From contig NZ_ABCM01000004.1 in assembly GCF_000170795.1 (NCBI RefSeq), forward strand, positions 310,001 through 374,000: DNA of 64,000 nucleotides, given 5' to 3'. Numbering within the stretch: position 1 is the first letter of the stretch; each line of letters opens with the position of its first letter. The notes under the pieces were generated by a model. That model did no database searches and was not told where the DNA came from. It worked only from the letters and a program-made list of their open reading frames with translations. The DNA is from Pedobacter sp. BAL39 (GTDB lineage Bacteria; Bacteroidota; Bacteroidia; Sphingobacteriales; Sphingobacteriaceae). A program made the translations under genes and the position numbers. Below are positions 1 through 8,979 of this stretch, in pieces.

Positions 1-488
1 GCAACCTTATTCCCTCCCAGATCATCTTTTCTTGCAGTATGCATGGGCTGGTTGAGGTCACCGATCAGGTGTACCAGCATCCGCATGGCAAATACTTTTT
101 GTTCCGCGGAACTGTTATTGTCTTTAAGGATGGCGACCATCTCCGGAACCTTATTGTAAACGTTGGGTTCCTGCACTTTGTCCAACACATTAAAAACACC
201 CTGCTTATCCAGTCCCGCCGGCAGGTTTACGAAATGCCAATTGTACAAGTAGTTATAAGATGTATCCGATTTGATAAAATCACCCCAATTACTAGCCATG
301 GCCAGCGTCTCATTGCCCAATACTCCCTTTACCCCTTTAAGGGCCTTCTTACTCAAATGAGCTTCCGCGATCTGACCAACAATGCGGTGCCCGAGCATAC
401 CCCAGGCATTTGCATGTAATGGCAGACAGGTCATACACCCTACAATTAAGAGGGCTTTTGTCATTTTTTTTATGAATCTTAATTTCAT
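1..488 (-). CDS. S1/P1-family nuclease, C-terminus beyond window edge
   Basis: This is a secreted zinc-dependent nuclease that probably degrades single-stranded DNA/RNA in the periplasm or outside the cell. About 162 residues are visible; the rest lies beyond base 1. A signal peptide ends in HANA, and the mature protein then begins with Trp in WGMLGHR. In this family the N-terminal Trp and the His five residues later bind zinc. Further ligands are visible in NWGDF, NWHFVN and LVHLIGDLNQPMH. The ATG at 488 gives a basic n-region; an in-frame ATG at 464 is an alternative. It follows the lipoprotein gene by 16 bp and looks like the third gene of a fumC operon. The family call is strong; the substrate is inferred. 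Confidence 0.88.
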   Translation of the reverse strand, partial: MKLRFIKKMTKALLIVGCMTCLPLHANAWGMLGHRIVGQIAEAHLSKKALKGVKGVLGNETLAMASNWGDFIKSDTSYNYLYNWHFVNLPAGLDKQGVFNVLDKVQEPNVYNKVPEMVAILKDNNSSAEQKVFAMRMLVHLIGDLNQPMHTARKDDLGGNKV

Positions 489-504
489 CAATTAATCTTA
501 AATT

Positions 505-1008
505 TTAAAGTTCCTTTGGCTCACAAACGACTTTCTGCTTTAATACCAGGTTGCATTCCCGCTGATCGCTGGTATTTTCCAGGAATAAAGAATCCGGCTT
601 GAAGGCCCGGATGTGAAAACTCTTGATGTAGCGACCGATATTATAACAGCCAGTCAGTTTCTGCTTATAGCTGGCATGAGTATAGGTACCCTCAAGGATC
701 AGGCTGTCGTTGCGTACCTCGTATACACCTTTGGCATACTCCTTCCAAAGTCCGTTGTTAAAACAGGAATCAGCATAGTAGTTTACCTTCGAGTGCGTGG
801 TTAAATCTACGTAGAAAGAGTCACAGGTAAACTTAAATTTATGCTGTGTGTAGTTGAGCAACTTTCCCGAATTGGCTACACTATCCTGATTCCATACTCC
901 CTGTATAAAGGCCTCCCCTTCTCCCTGAACGTTCGGCAACCTGGTACAGGAAACCGCCATTGCTGTAAAGAACAGCAGGTAACACATCAATCGTTGTATC
1001 AAGGGCAT
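505..1008 (-). CDS. Putative lipoprotein of unknown function
   Basis: A 167-residue protein with a lipoprotein signal: a hydrophobic segment followed by a lipobox AVSC with Cys21 as the predicted lipidated residue. The mature part has several cysteines and many short polar beta-type stretches, suggesting a small beta-rich domain. I recognise no catalytic motif. It starts 7 bp after the fumC stop and ends 16 bp before the S1/P1 nuclease start, so the three are probably co-transcribed. The link with fumC may be positional only. No function is assigned. Confidence 0.75.
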   Translation of the reverse strand: MPLIQRLMCYLLFFTAMAVSCTRLPNVQGEGEAFIQGVWNQDSVANSGKLLNYTQHKFKFTCDSFYVDLTTHSKVNYYADSCFNNGLWKEYAKGVYEVRNDSLILEGTYTHASYKQKLTGCYNIGRYIKSFHIRAFKPDSLFLENTSDQRECNLVLKQKVVCEPKEL

Positions 1009-1015
1009 TTACTGA

Positions 1016-2413
1016 CTATTTTAAACTACCTACCATATCTTCCGGACGCACCCACTGATCAAATTGTTCAGCAGTTAGTAAACCCAGTTCTACTGCTGCA
1101 GCCTTTAGTGTTTTATTTTCTTTATGCGCTTTCTTCGCAATCCTTGCTGCATTTTCATAGCCCACATGAGGGTTAAGTGCGGTAACCAGCATCAAGGAAT
1201 TTTCAAGGTGCCTCTTAACCTCAGGGAGATTTGGAAGGATTCCTTCTGCACATTTCTCACTGAAAGAAACACAGGCATCTCCAATCAACCTACCCGACTG
1301 CAATACATTAGCGGCAATGACCGGCTTGAACACATTGAGTTCAAAATGACCATTACTCCCACCAATACCTACCGTAACATCGTTACCCATCACCTGCGCA
1401 CAAACCATCGTAAGCGCCTCCGGTTGGGTAGGATTAACTTTACCAGGCATGATAGATGAACCGGGTTCATTGTCAGGAATAATAATCTCACCGATTCCGC
1501 AACGCGGACCAGAGCTGAGCATCCTCACATCATTGGCAACTTTCATCAGAGCTACGGCAGTACGTTTATACGCAGCAGAAAGTTCTACCATGGCATCATG
1601 GGCAGCAAGCGCCTCAAACTTATTCGGTGCAGTGACAAAAGGAAGACCGGTCAACTCAGCAATCTTTGCCGCCACCAGGACATCATAACCTTTCGGCGTA
1701 TTTAATCCTGTACCGACAGCGGTGCCGCCAAGAGCAAGCTCACTGATCATAACCAATGCATTTTTGATGGCCCGGATGCTGTTGTCGATCTGCTGAACAT
1801 ATCCTGAAAATTCCTGACCAAGTGTTAGCGGTGTCGCATCCATAAAGTGTGTACGACCGGTCTTAACAATATGGGAAAACTCTACCGCTTTCGCATGCAG
1901 CGTATTACGTAATTGCATAAGACCCGGAATGGTGATTTCTACAGCCTGTTTATAAGCCGCAATGTGCATGGCTGTAGGGTAAGTGTCATTGGAAGATTGC
2001 GATTTATTTACATCGTCATTGGGGTGTAATACTTTGTTTGCGTCAGTAAGCTCACCACCATTAAGTACATGTGCCCTGTAAGCAATGACTTCATTTGCAT
2101 TCATGTTGCTCTGTGTACCGGAACCTGTTTGCCAGATCACCAGGGGAAACTGGTCGTCCAGTGCTCCTTCTGTTACCTCATCACATACTTTGGCAATCAA
2201 ATCAGCTTTTTCCTGACTAAGCACCCCCAGTTCTGCATTGGCCAGGGCAGCGGCCTTTTTTAAATAACCAAATGCATGAATGATTTCTTTTGGCATGCTC
2301 GCCTCAGGACCTATCTTAAAATTATTACGTGAACGTTCAGTCTGCGCACCCCAGTATTTGTCTGCGGGCACCTGTACTTCGCCCATAGTATCGTGTTCGA
2401 TTCTAAAATTCAT
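1016..2413 (-). CDS. fumC: Class II fumarate hydratase
   Basis: Catalyses reversible hydration of fumarate to L-malate in the TCA cycle, in the cytoplasm, as an iron-independent homotetramer. The 465-residue length is normal for class II fumarases. The superfamily signature [11 protein letters not shown] is present, as are the TGRTHFMDA and [14 protein letters not shown] active-site segments (here [11 protein letters not shown]). The ATG at 2413 fits the conserved N-terminus ([14 protein letters not shown]). A TAnnTTTG promoter box lies about 24 nt upstream. It heads an operon with a lipoprotein and a nuclease. Confidence 0.97.
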   Translation of the reverse strand: MNFRIEHDTMGEVQVPADKYWGAQTERSRNNFKIGPEASMPKEIIHAFGYLKKAAALANAELGVLSQEKADLIAKVCDEVTEGALDDQFPLVIWQTGSGTQSNMNANEVIAYRAHVLNGGELTDANKVLHPNDDVNKSQSSNDTYPTAMHIAAYKQAVEITIPGLMQLRNTLHAKAVEFSHIVKTGRTHFMDATPLTLGQEFSGYVQQIDNSIRAIKNALVMISELALGGTAVGTGLNTPKGYDVLVAAKIAELTGLPFVTAPNKFEALAAHDAMVELSAAYKRTAVALMKVANDVRMLSSGPRCGIGEIIIPDNEPGSSIMPGKVNPTQPEALTMVCAQVMGNDVTVGIGGSNGHFELNVFKPVIAANVLQSGRLIGDACVSFSEKCAEGILPNLPEVKRHLENSLMLVTALNPHVGYENAARIAKKAHKENKTLKAAAVELGLLTAEQFDQWVRPEDMVGSLK

Positions 2414-2437
2414 ATTTGCTCATGTTGTTTTACCTCG

Positions 2438-2445
2438 CAAATTTA
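2438..2445 (-). promoter_or_regulatory. -7 promoter box of fumC
   Basis: TAAATTTG on the minus strand is an exact match to the Bacteroidota -7 consensus TAnnTTTG. It lies 24 nt before the fumC ATG, giving a leader of about 20 nt. No clear TTTG is seen 19-21 nt further upstream. The rest of the 257-bp gap to the divergent serine hydrolase gene holds no other convincing feature. Confidence 0.55.
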
Positions 2446-2670
2446 GAGTTTTTATACTTTTAAAGGTGGCTTTATTGTCAGATGTTTAATACAAGTATAA
2501 AAAAACCATCATTTACAAAAAACTTATAGAACTGGCCTTGAGCATATTATTTCATGAGCACCTAAAAAGCTGTTTCTCAAATGAAAAAAACGGCAATGTT
2601 TAAAACTCTTTTACGTTTAGAACCTTAATTATCCTTATTTTTCGGGCTTTTAAAAAGTACAACACACCTC

Positions 2671-3888
2671 ATGACTTATCGTAATATTTTAGCCATCGCT
2701 GTGATGGCCGCTTTTTTATTTACCGCCTGCTCTAATTCCAATAAATCGAAAACGCCGGCGGTGCCCAGCAAAGAGCGCACAAAAGATGACGACAAAGCGG
2801 ACAGCCTTTTACTGGTCTATAATCCGGCACAGGGCGATAAGTTTATAGCTGACTTTGTCCAAAACCTACATAAAAAATATGGCTTCAATGGCAATATGCT
2901 GGTGGCTAAAGACAATAAGATCATTTATGAAAAAGCCATTGGCTGGGCGGATTACCTCCATCGCGACAGCTTGAAAATCAACTCAGAGTTTGAGTTGGCT
3001 TCCATCACCAAGACCTTTACCGGCACTGCAATCATGCAGCTCGTGGAAGAAGGAAAATTAAACCTGACAGACGACGTCAAGAAGTTCTACCCCAACTTCC
3101 CTTATGAAGGGATCAATGTGAAGCTGCTGCTTACACACCGCAGCGGAATGATGAACTATGTATACTTTACTGATGGCATCTGGAAGGACAAGAAAAAGCC
3201 AATGAGCAATGTGGACGTCATGAACCTTATTGCCGAACATAAACCCAACCGTTACGCCAAGCCTGACACACGGTTCCACTACAACAACTCTAACTACATG
3301 GTCCTTGCGGCCATCATCGAAAAAGTAACAGGAAAACCGTATGCGGACTACATGATGGAACACATTTTCAAACCTGCAGGGATGAAAAATACGCATGTTT
3401 ACTCCACCACAGTATATCCGAAAATACCTGTTGATGTGGTTGGCCACGACCGCACCTGGCGCTACTCTGTAGTACAAAATTTCCTGGATGGCCCAGTTGG
3501 CGATAAAGGAATTTACAGTACGGTGCACGACCTTGTTCTGTACGACAAAGCACTGAAAAACGGAAGATTATTAAAAAAAGAAAGCCTGGATTCCGCTTAT
3601 GCAGGACACAATAAACCTGTGAACGGCCACTTTAACTACGGCTATGGCTGGAGGATGTTTGACGGCGAGAATGGCAGAAAAGTGGTATACCATACTGGAT
3701 GGTGGCATGGCTTCAGGCACATCTATGTCCGTGATACACAGAAAAACATCGTGGTCATCTTTCTGGGAAATCTAACCAACGGCAGTCTGATGCACCTGGA
3801 TGAACTTTATAAATACCTGAAAATGCCGATCATCAGAAAAGGTGCTTATTCAGGATCAGGATCACTTCCAGGTTCAGACGAAGATTAA
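2671..3888 (+). CDS. Serine hydrolase lipoprotein, beta-lactamase / class C PBP fold
   Basis: A 405-residue lipoprotein (lipobox ending at Cys20 in LFTAC) with a beta-lactamase-family domain. The three active-site motifs are visible: SxxK as SITK at residues 111-114, YxN as YNN at 204-206, and HTG at 341-343. This arrangement is typical of class C-like esterases, D-aminopeptidases and penicillin-binding proteins rather than resistance enzymes. It presumably acts in the periplasm on a peptide or ester substrate; the substrate cannot be read from the sequence. It is divergent from fumC and convergent with recG, from which it is separated by 5 bp. Confidence 0.87.
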   Translation: MTYRNILAIAVMAAFLFTACSNSNKSKTPAVPSKERTKDDDKADSLLLVYNPAQGDKFIADFVQNLHKKYGFNGNMLVAKDNKIIYEKAIGWADYLHRDSLKINSEFELASITKTFTGTAIMQLVEEGKLNLTDDVKKFYPNFPYEGINVKLLLTHRSGMMNYVYFTDGIWKDKKKPMSNVDVMNLIAEHKPNRYAKPDTRFHYNNSNYMVLAAIIEKVTGKPYADYMMEHIFKPAGMKNTHVYSTTVYPKIPVDVVGHDRTWRYSVVQNFLDGPVGDKGIYSTVHDLVLYDKALKNGRLLKKESLDSAYAGHNKPVNGHFNYGYGWRMFDGENGRKVVYHTGWWHGFRHIYVRDTQKNIVVIFLGNLTNGSLMHLDELYKYLKMPIIRKGAYSGSGSLPGSDED

Positions 3889-3906
3889 AATCTCTAAGAG
3901 ATTTTA
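3886..3906. terminator. Palindrome covering both convergent stop codons
   Basis: A near-perfect inverted repeat (arms TAAAATCTCT and AGAGATTTTA around one central base) contains the TAA of the serine hydrolase gene and the TAG of recG. Each strand ends in TTTTA, so it may act as a compact bidirectional terminator for the two converging transcripts. Confidence 0.5.
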
Positions 3907-5999
3907 TCGAAAGCGATCCCTCTGCTTCGTTTAGCAAGGTATGTTTTCAACAGGCTGTATGCGGGGTCTTCCAGTTGTGGATCTTTATTCAGAATATCCA
4001 TCACAGTACTTCTGGCCTCCTGCAAAATCAACTGATCGGTAGCAAGGTCTGCCAGTTTAAGCTCTAATACACCACTTTGCTGTGTCCCGGTGATGTCCCC
4101 TGGTCCGCGCAACTGGAGGTCGATTTCTGAAATCTCAAAGCCGTTATTGGTTTTCACCATGGTATCCAGACGGAGTCGCCCATCTGCACTGAGTTTATTG
4201 CCCGACATGAGGATGCAATAGGACTGTTCAGCCCCGCGCCCCACCCGGCCACGAAGCTGGTGTAACTGCGACAGTCCAAAACGCTCGGCATTCTCAATGA
4301 CCATAATGGATGCATTCGGCACATTTACGCCTACTTCGATAACAGTTGTGGCCACCATGATCTGGCTCTTGCCATCTATAAACTGCTGCATCTCAAATTG
4401 CTTATCGGCATTACTCATCTTTCCATGCACAATGCTGATCTGATATTCGGGCCTCGGAAACTGATCGCTAATCTGTTCGATGCCAGCTTCCAGATGAAGA
4501 AGGTCAAGCTTCTCACTCTCCTTAATTAGTGGATACACAATGTATACCTGCCGCCCCTTAGCGATTTCCGCTTTCATGAACCCAAACATCCGGAGCCGTT
4601 GCCCTTCAAAAAAATGACGCGTTTCGATGGGTTTTCTGCCAACAGGTAGTTCGTCGATTACCGACACATCGAGGTCGCCATAGAGTGTCATGGCCAATGT
4701 ACGTGGAATGGGTGTTGCTGTCATGACAAGGATGTGTGGAGGAACGGTATTTTTACGCCATAACTTCGCACGCTGTTCCACACCAAAACGATGCTGCTCA
4801 TCAATGACCACCATGCCCAGGTTTTTGAAAACAACTTTATCTTCTATGAGTGCATGGGTACCCACGAGGATATCAATTTCACCATTCTGAAGTTCTGCAT
4901 GAAGTTTTGTCCTCTGTTTTTTAGTTGTACTACCTGTCAGCACTGCAACCTTTGACAACTTTCCGTCCAGCAATGAGGTAATTGACTCATGATGTTGTCG
5001 TGCCAGGATTTCAGTTGGTGCCATCATGCAAGCCTGAAAGCCATTGTCATTAGCCAGCAACATACTCATGAGGGCGACCACAGTCTTCCCGCTGCCAACA
5101 TCTCCCTGAACCAACCGGTTCATCTGAATGCCGCGCTGAGTATCCATACGGATTTCCTTAATCACGCGCTTCTGCGCTCCTGTCATTTCAAAGGGCAAAA
5201 TATCCTTATAAAAGGTATTTACCCTCGATCCGACAGCCTCAAACCGATGTCCTTTAAACTTCAATTCCCTCAGTTTTTTGTTATGCAACAGTTGCAGCTG
5301 GATAAAAAACAGCTCCTCGAATTTAAGTCTGCGTTCTGCTGCTTTTAGCGCCTCCACATCCTTTGGGAAGTGAATATTCAACAGTGCCTGTTTACGGGAT
5401 ACCATCTGATATTTCTGCAGTACAGGCATAGGTAATGTTTCCCTAATTTCGGATAAGTGCTGTTCTATAATCAGCGTTTGTAACTTCTGAATGCCCTTAC
5501 TATCGAGAAAGAACTTCTTAAGCTTCTCGGTAGAATTATAAACCGGCTGGAGCCGAAGATTGCCCGTCATGGTTGTTGGCCTTGGATAGGGCTCCAACTC
5601 CGGGTGCGAAATGCTGAAACTCCCATTGAAGAGGGTAGGCTTGCCAAAGACAATGTAGACCTTGCCACGCATGACATTTTCGTCCACCCACTTCAGACTC
5701 TGAAACCAGACCAGCTCTATAGATCCGGTCTCATCCGTAAGACGTGCCACAATCCGCCTTTTATGCTTCTCCCCAATCTGCTCCTTTCCGGTAATCCGAC
5801 CCAGGATCTGAACATAAGGCAAGTCGGGGTTTAGCTCTTTCACTTTATAAAACCGCGTACGGTCAATGTATCGGAAAGGAAAAAAATTAAGCAACTGCTC
5901 ATAGGTATAAATGCCAAGTTCTTTTTGAAGAAGCTCAGCACGCTTGGGACCAACGCCCTTAAGAAATTCTATAGTCGTATCTAATGATGCCGCAAACAA
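3894..5999 (-). CDS. recG: ATP-dependent DNA helicase RecG
   Basis: Branch-migration helicase that remodels stalled replication forks and Holliday junctions. The 701 residues match the family length. An N-terminal wedge/OB region (about 1-170) precedes a superfamily 2 helicase core with Walker A GDVGSGKT at 299-306, the DEQH box at 400-403, the MTATPIPRT motif, and a C-terminal QLRGRVGRG motif. The start is TTG at 5999: no in-frame Met occurs before residue 110 and the conserved FLKGVGPKRAELL segment begins at residue 12. The TTG lies 4 bp after the transporter stop, so recG is the last gene of a four-gene unit. Confidence 0.96.
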   Translation of the reverse strand: MFAASLDTTIEFLKGVGPKRAELLQKELGIYTYEQLLNFFPFRYIDRTRFYKVKELNPDLPYVQILGRITGKEQIGEKHKRRIVARLTDETGSIELVWFQSLKWVDENVMRGKVYIVFGKPTLFNGSFSISHPELEPYPRPTTMTGNLRLQPVYNSTEKLKKFFLDSKGIQKLQTLIIEQHLSEIRETLPMPVLQKYQMVSRKQALLNIHFPKDVEALKAAERRLKFEELFFIQLQLLHNKKLRELKFKGHRFEAVGSRVNTFYKDILPFEMTGAQKRVIKEIRMDTQRGIQMNRLVQGDVGSGKTVVALMSMLLANDNGFQACMMAPTEILARQHHESITSLLDGKLSKVAVLTGSTTKKQRTKLHAELQNGEIDILVGTHALIEDKVVFKNLGMVVIDEQHRFGVEQRAKLWRKNTVPPHILVMTATPIPRTLAMTLYGDLDVSVIDELPVGRKPIETRHFFEGQRLRMFGFMKAEIAKGRQVYIVYPLIKESEKLDLLHLEAGIEQISDQFPRPEYQISIVHGKMSNADKQFEMQQFIDGKSQIMVATTVIEVGVNVPNASIMVIENAERFGLSQLHQLRGRVGRGAEQSYCILMSGNKLSADGRLRLDTMVKTNNGFEISEIDLQLRGPGDITGTQQSGVLELKLADLATDQLILQEARSTVMDILNKDPQLEDPAYSLLKTYLAKRSRGIAFDKIS

Positions 6000-6003
6000 A
6001 ACT

Positions 6004-6915
6004 TTAACTGATTTTTCTCTTAAATGTAAGGATATCTTTTAGCATGCCCCAATTAAATACGATAACGGAAACTGCCAAAAATGCATACGCAATCATTTTG
6101 CCAGAGTCCAGATGCTCACCAAAATAGAGAATAGCGACAGCAAACGCAATAATTGGATTAATATAAATGATGATACCAAGACTTGATGAAGGAATGCCTA
6201 TAAGCGCATATAGGCTCAGAAACAGTGGGACGATGGTAAATACAACGGCCACAATAATAATATTACCCCAGAACCAAGGCTCGATAGGCACAGCATTGTG
6301 TTTGGAAAGATAAAATGGCAATATAAGAATAGCTGCAAGCACGATCTGAAAAGCAAGTAGGTTTAGCTTATCCAAGTGTTGCATTTTGCGCTGCATGATG
6401 AGATATAGTGCATACAAAGTGGCAATAACGACGGACCAGAGGACTTCAATCAGGGAGCCCGTTCCGAGCAATATGACACTTAACAACGCAATTCCCAGAG
6501 AGATCAGCTTTAACCTAGAAAGCTGCTCATTCAGTAGGATAAAACCACCAAAGGCAGTGATTAACGGGCATACCATATAAGCGAATGCACCGGACTGGAG
6601 GCTGACATGATTAACCGCATAAATGTAGGTATACCAATTCCCAGTAAGCAACAACGTGGAAACGAGTATCTGAAGTCCAATCCTGATGCGTTCAGAAGCT
6701 GTTGAACTTGCAAGAAAATCCACATCACACCTAAGTTCTTTTCTTCTGAACAAAAGAATTGCCAGCCAGATGCAAACCAATGAGACGAAAATCCTGTAGT
6801 ACAAAATTTCCTGGGACGGGTATGCTTTTAAATTACGAAGGGGGATAGAAAACATCCCCCAAATGGCAAATGATAAGAAACCTGCAAGGAAATACCTCAC
6901 ATTTGATTTAGCCAC
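6004..6915 (-). CDS. EamA/RarD-like drug/metabolite-superfamily transporter
   Basis: A 303-residue integral inner-membrane protein with about ten hydrophobic segments in two repeated halves, as in the EamA/RarD branch of the drug/metabolite transporter superfamily. The N-terminus (FLAGFLSFAIWGMFSIPL) and the mid-protein segment with GNWYTYIYAVNHVSLQSGAF resemble RarD. Substrate and direction are unknown; amino acid or small metabolite export is the usual guess. It starts 2 bp after ridA and ends 4 bp before recG, so it is clearly part of the same transcript. Confidence 0.85.
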   Translation of the reverse strand: MAKSNVRYFLAGFLSFAIWGMFSIPLRNLKAYPSQEILYYRIFVSLVCIWLAILLFRRKELRCDVDFLASSTASERIRIGLQILVSTLLLTGNWYTYIYAVNHVSLQSGAFAYMVCPLITAFGGFILLNEQLSRLKLISLGIALLSVILLGTGSLIEVLWSVVIATLYALYLIMQRKMQHLDKLNLLAFQIVLAAILILPFYLSKHNAVPIEPWFWGNIIIVAVVFTIVPLFLSLYALIGIPSSSLGIIIYINPIIAFAVAILYFGEHLDSGKMIAYAFLAVSVIVFNWGMLKDILTFKRKIS

Positions 6916-6917
6916 TT

Positions 6918-7298
6918 TTATCCTCTGTAAGCAGTCATAGAAATTTCCACATTCACTCCTTTAGGCAATCCTTTTACTGCTACCGTCTCACGTGCAGGGA
7001 AATTGTTCTCAAAGTAGGAGGCATATGCTTCATTTACCTCAGCAAAAAGGCTCATATCTGTCAAAAATATAGTGGTCTTAACGACATGGGCAAAAGTGCA
7101 GGACGCCTCCATAAGAACGGCCTTAATGTTTCTCATCACCTGATGCGTTTCTGCTGCAATAGAGCTTTCCGTTACTTCACCGGTTTCAGGATTAATGGCC
7201 ACCTGACCCGACAAAAAAAGAAAGCCATTTGCCATTACAGCTTGACTGTATGGGCCGATTGGAGCTGGTGCATTGTTGGTATTGAAAATCTGCTTCAT
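6918..7298 (-). CDS. ridA: RidA-family reactive enamine/imine deaminase
   Basis: A 126-residue member of the RidA/YjgF/UK114 family. These cytoplasmic trimers hydrolyse reactive 2-aminoacrylate and related imines released by PLP enzymes. The conserved segments are complete: APIGPYSQAV near the N-terminus, FLSGQVAINPETG, and the C-terminal region with the active-site Arg in PARETV followed by VEISMTA. Length is normal. It lies between the small membrane-protein gene and the transporter in a minus-strand unit that ends with recG. Confidence 0.95.
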   Translation of the reverse strand: MKQIFNTNNAPAPIGPYSQAVMANGFLFLSGQVAINPETGEVTESSIAAETHQVMRNIKAVLMEASCTFAHVVKTTIFLTDMSLFAEVNEAYASYFENNFPARETVAVKGLPKGVNVEISMTAYRG

Positions 7299-7350
7299 AA
7301 TGTTATAGTAATTTGTTTGTGATCTGTGACGAGCTTTTAAAAAACGGGTA

Positions 7351-7491
7351 CTATTTAAGTAAAAACCAATCCACTAGTTTCCAAAGGATGCCAGCCACAA
7401 ACATAATGATCGCCAGAGCATTGATCAGATGCATGATTTTAATATTGATATTTACCGGTCTTTGAGAATCCTTTTTTCTAAATAAATACAT
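7351..7491 (-). CDS. 46-residue single-pass membrane protein
   Basis: A small gene, ATG at 7491 and TAG at 7351-7353. The protein has a basic N-terminus (MYLFRKKDSQRP), an IKIMHLINALAIIMF segment and one hydrophobic helix (about residues 21-45). The pattern of short basic head, xMHxIN and one membrane helix recalls small uncharacterised Bacteroidota proteins, possibly DUF6728; that name is from memory and not verified. A perfect TAnnTTTG box ends 6 nt before the ATG, which supports a real gene. ridA starts 52 bp downstream. Confidence 0.65.
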   Translation of the reverse strand: MYLFRKKDSQRPVNINIKIMHLINALAIIMFVAGILWKLVDWFLLK

Positions 7492-7497
7492 ACCTGA

Positions 7498-7505
7498 CAA
7501 ATGTA
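7498..7505 (-). promoter_or_regulatory. -7 box abutting the 46-residue gene
   Basis: TACATTTG on the minus strand matches TAnnTTTG exactly and ends 6 nt before the ATG at 7491. Transcription would start at or just before the start codon, giving a leaderless or nearly leaderless mRNA for the small-protein/ridA/transporter/recG unit. Confidence 0.6.
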
Positions 7506-7512
7506 GGTATAA

Positions 7513-7547
7513 AAAAAAGAGGGCTTCAAATCTGAAGCCCTCTTTTT
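7513..7547 (-). terminator. Rho-independent terminator of the ompA-type gene
   Basis: A stem with GGGCTTCA paired to TGAAGCCC around an AATC loop, extended by AAAAGA/TCTTTT on both sides. It lies 20 bp past the stop of the OmpA-family gene. On the minus strand the stem runs into a U-tract. It also insulates the downstream promoter at 7498-7505. Confidence 0.9.
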
Positions 7548-7566
7548 AATATTTACTTAGAAATAA

Positions 7567-8895
7567 TTAGTTTCTAGCAGATTCTACACGACGGTTTTGG
7601 ATACGACCTTCTTCAGTATCGTTTGAAGCAATTGGGTTAGCTTCACCATGACCTTTAGTTACAACTGCACTAGAGTTAACACCAGAGTTAACTAAGTAAG
7701 TTTTTACTGAATTTGCTCTGTCTTTAGATAATTTCACATTGTATGCAGCAGTACCTTCGCTTGAAGCGTAACCATGTAAAGTTACTTTACCACCGTTTTC
7801 ACGCAATACTGAAGATAATTTATCTAAAGTAGGGTAAGACTCAGTTTTTAATACTGAACTGTTGAACTCAAACTGAACAGTTTCGAATCCTGTCAGGTTA
7901 CTGTTATCAGCTACAGCAGTTTCCATTTTAGGTAGAGGACATCCTGAACCGTCAACAGCAGTACCAGCTGGAGTACCTGGGCATTTATCGAATTGATCAG
8001 CAACACCGTCTCCATCAGTATCTTTTTTCAAATCTTCAACAGATTTTTCAACATTAGATACACGAGTTTTCAGTGCTTCAACTTCTTGACGTAATGAAGG
8101 ATCTTTCAATTCGTCATACATTAAAGCAAGTGGGTTAACCCAGTCTAAAGCAGGTTTAGATTTAGATCCCAGAGAGAATTCTAAACCAGCAGAACCATAA
8201 GAGAATTTATCTTTAGTTGTTGCTTTAGCATAAACTCCATCAAAGTTATCTCCATCGATGAAGTGCATTGTATAAGCAAGGTTGAATGACACACGGTCAG
8301 ACACTTTGAACTTGATACCAGCACCTACAGGGATGTAAGCTTCTTTGATGTAATCTTTGTCGCCATCTTCTCCGTAGTTACCTTTTTGATCAACACCGTT
8401 TACTGAAGGGTTATAAGCAACCAAACCGTAACCAGCAGTAACGAAGAAATTCACTGAGTTCTCACGACGTAAAAAATCCACAGTTGCAACGTTAACAACA
8501 CCTCTTAAGTCAGCAGCATATTGAACATCGGTAGAGAATTCTCTAACACCATTCACAGCACCACCTACGGCGTCTTTGTTTGATCCAGAAACTTTACCGC
8601 GGATGATGTTACCTTCCAGGGCGAAAGCATGACCTAATTGTTTTCTCAAAGAGATACCATAACCTAAGTTAGCATCGAAGTTTGTGAAGTCATTTGATCC
8701 ACCGATAGCCAGGAATGGAGATAAAACACCACCGTTAACACCGATTGACCAAGTTCTGTACTGTCCTCTTCCACCAAATACCTTGGCTGAAGAAGAAGAA
8801 GTCGCTGTAGAATCCTGAGCACTAGCGAGAGTTGTTGCTCCCATTAATGCTACGAAAGAGACTGCAAGACCCTTTTTTAAAGTAGAATAATTCAT
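7567..8895 (-). CDS. OmpA-family outer membrane protein with TSP3 repeat
   Basis: A structural porin-like protein that links the outer membrane to peptidoglycan. With the ATG at 8895 it has 442 residues; this start gives a clean signal peptide (NYSTLKKGLAVSF...) cut after ASA. A beta-barrel of about 250 residues follows, then a coiled-coil-like stretch (VEALKTRVSNVEKSVEDLKK), a calcium-binding TSP3-type repeat (DTDGDGVADQFDKCP), and an OmpA C-terminal domain ending in GRIQNRRVE that binds diaminopimelate. Codon use is strongly biased and both promoter and terminator are strong, so it is probably a highly expressed major outer membrane protein. Confidence 0.93.
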   Translation of the reverse strand: MNYSTLKKGLAVSFVALMGATTLASAQDSTATSSSSAKVFGGRGQYRTWSIGVNGGVLSPFLAIGGSNDFTNFDANLGYGISLRKQLGHAFALEGNIIRGKVSGSNKDAVGGAVNGVREFSTDVQYAADLRGVVNVATVDFLRRENSVNFFVTAGYGLVAYNPSVNGVDQKGNYGEDGDKDYIKEAYIPVGAGIKFKVSDRVSFNLAYTMHFIDGDNFDGVYAKATTKDKFSYGSAGLEFSLGSKSKPALDWVNPLALMYDELKDPSLRQEVEALKTRVSNVEKSVEDLKKDTDGDGVADQFDKCPGTPAGTAVDGSGCPLPKMETAVADNSNLTGFETVQFEFNSSVLKTESYPTLDKLSSVLRENGGKVTLHGYASSEGTAAYNVKLSKDRANSVKTYLVNSGVNSSAVVTKGHGEANPIASNDTEEGRIQNRRVESARN

Positions 8896-8948
8896 AATTT
8901 TCTTTTTTAAGGTTAAACAAATTTTATTTGCATAATTTTTTTGTTGAG

Positions 8949-8979
8949 CAAAATTAAACAAATTTTTAAATTCTCAAAA
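8949..8979 (-). promoter_or_regulatory. Promoter of the ompA-type gene (-33/-7)
   Basis: On the minus strand TTTTG (8979-8975) is followed after 18 nt by TAATTTTG (8956-8949), matching the TTTG / TAnnTTTG Bacteroidota pattern. This predicts a leader of about 50 nt before the ATG at 8895. Confidence 0.75.

Noticed and set aside
2671..3888. Serine hydrolase as an antibiotic-resistance beta-lactamase
   Set aside because: The motif set fits the broad class C/esterase group, and it is a lipoprotein without close similarity to resistance enzymes that I can recognise.
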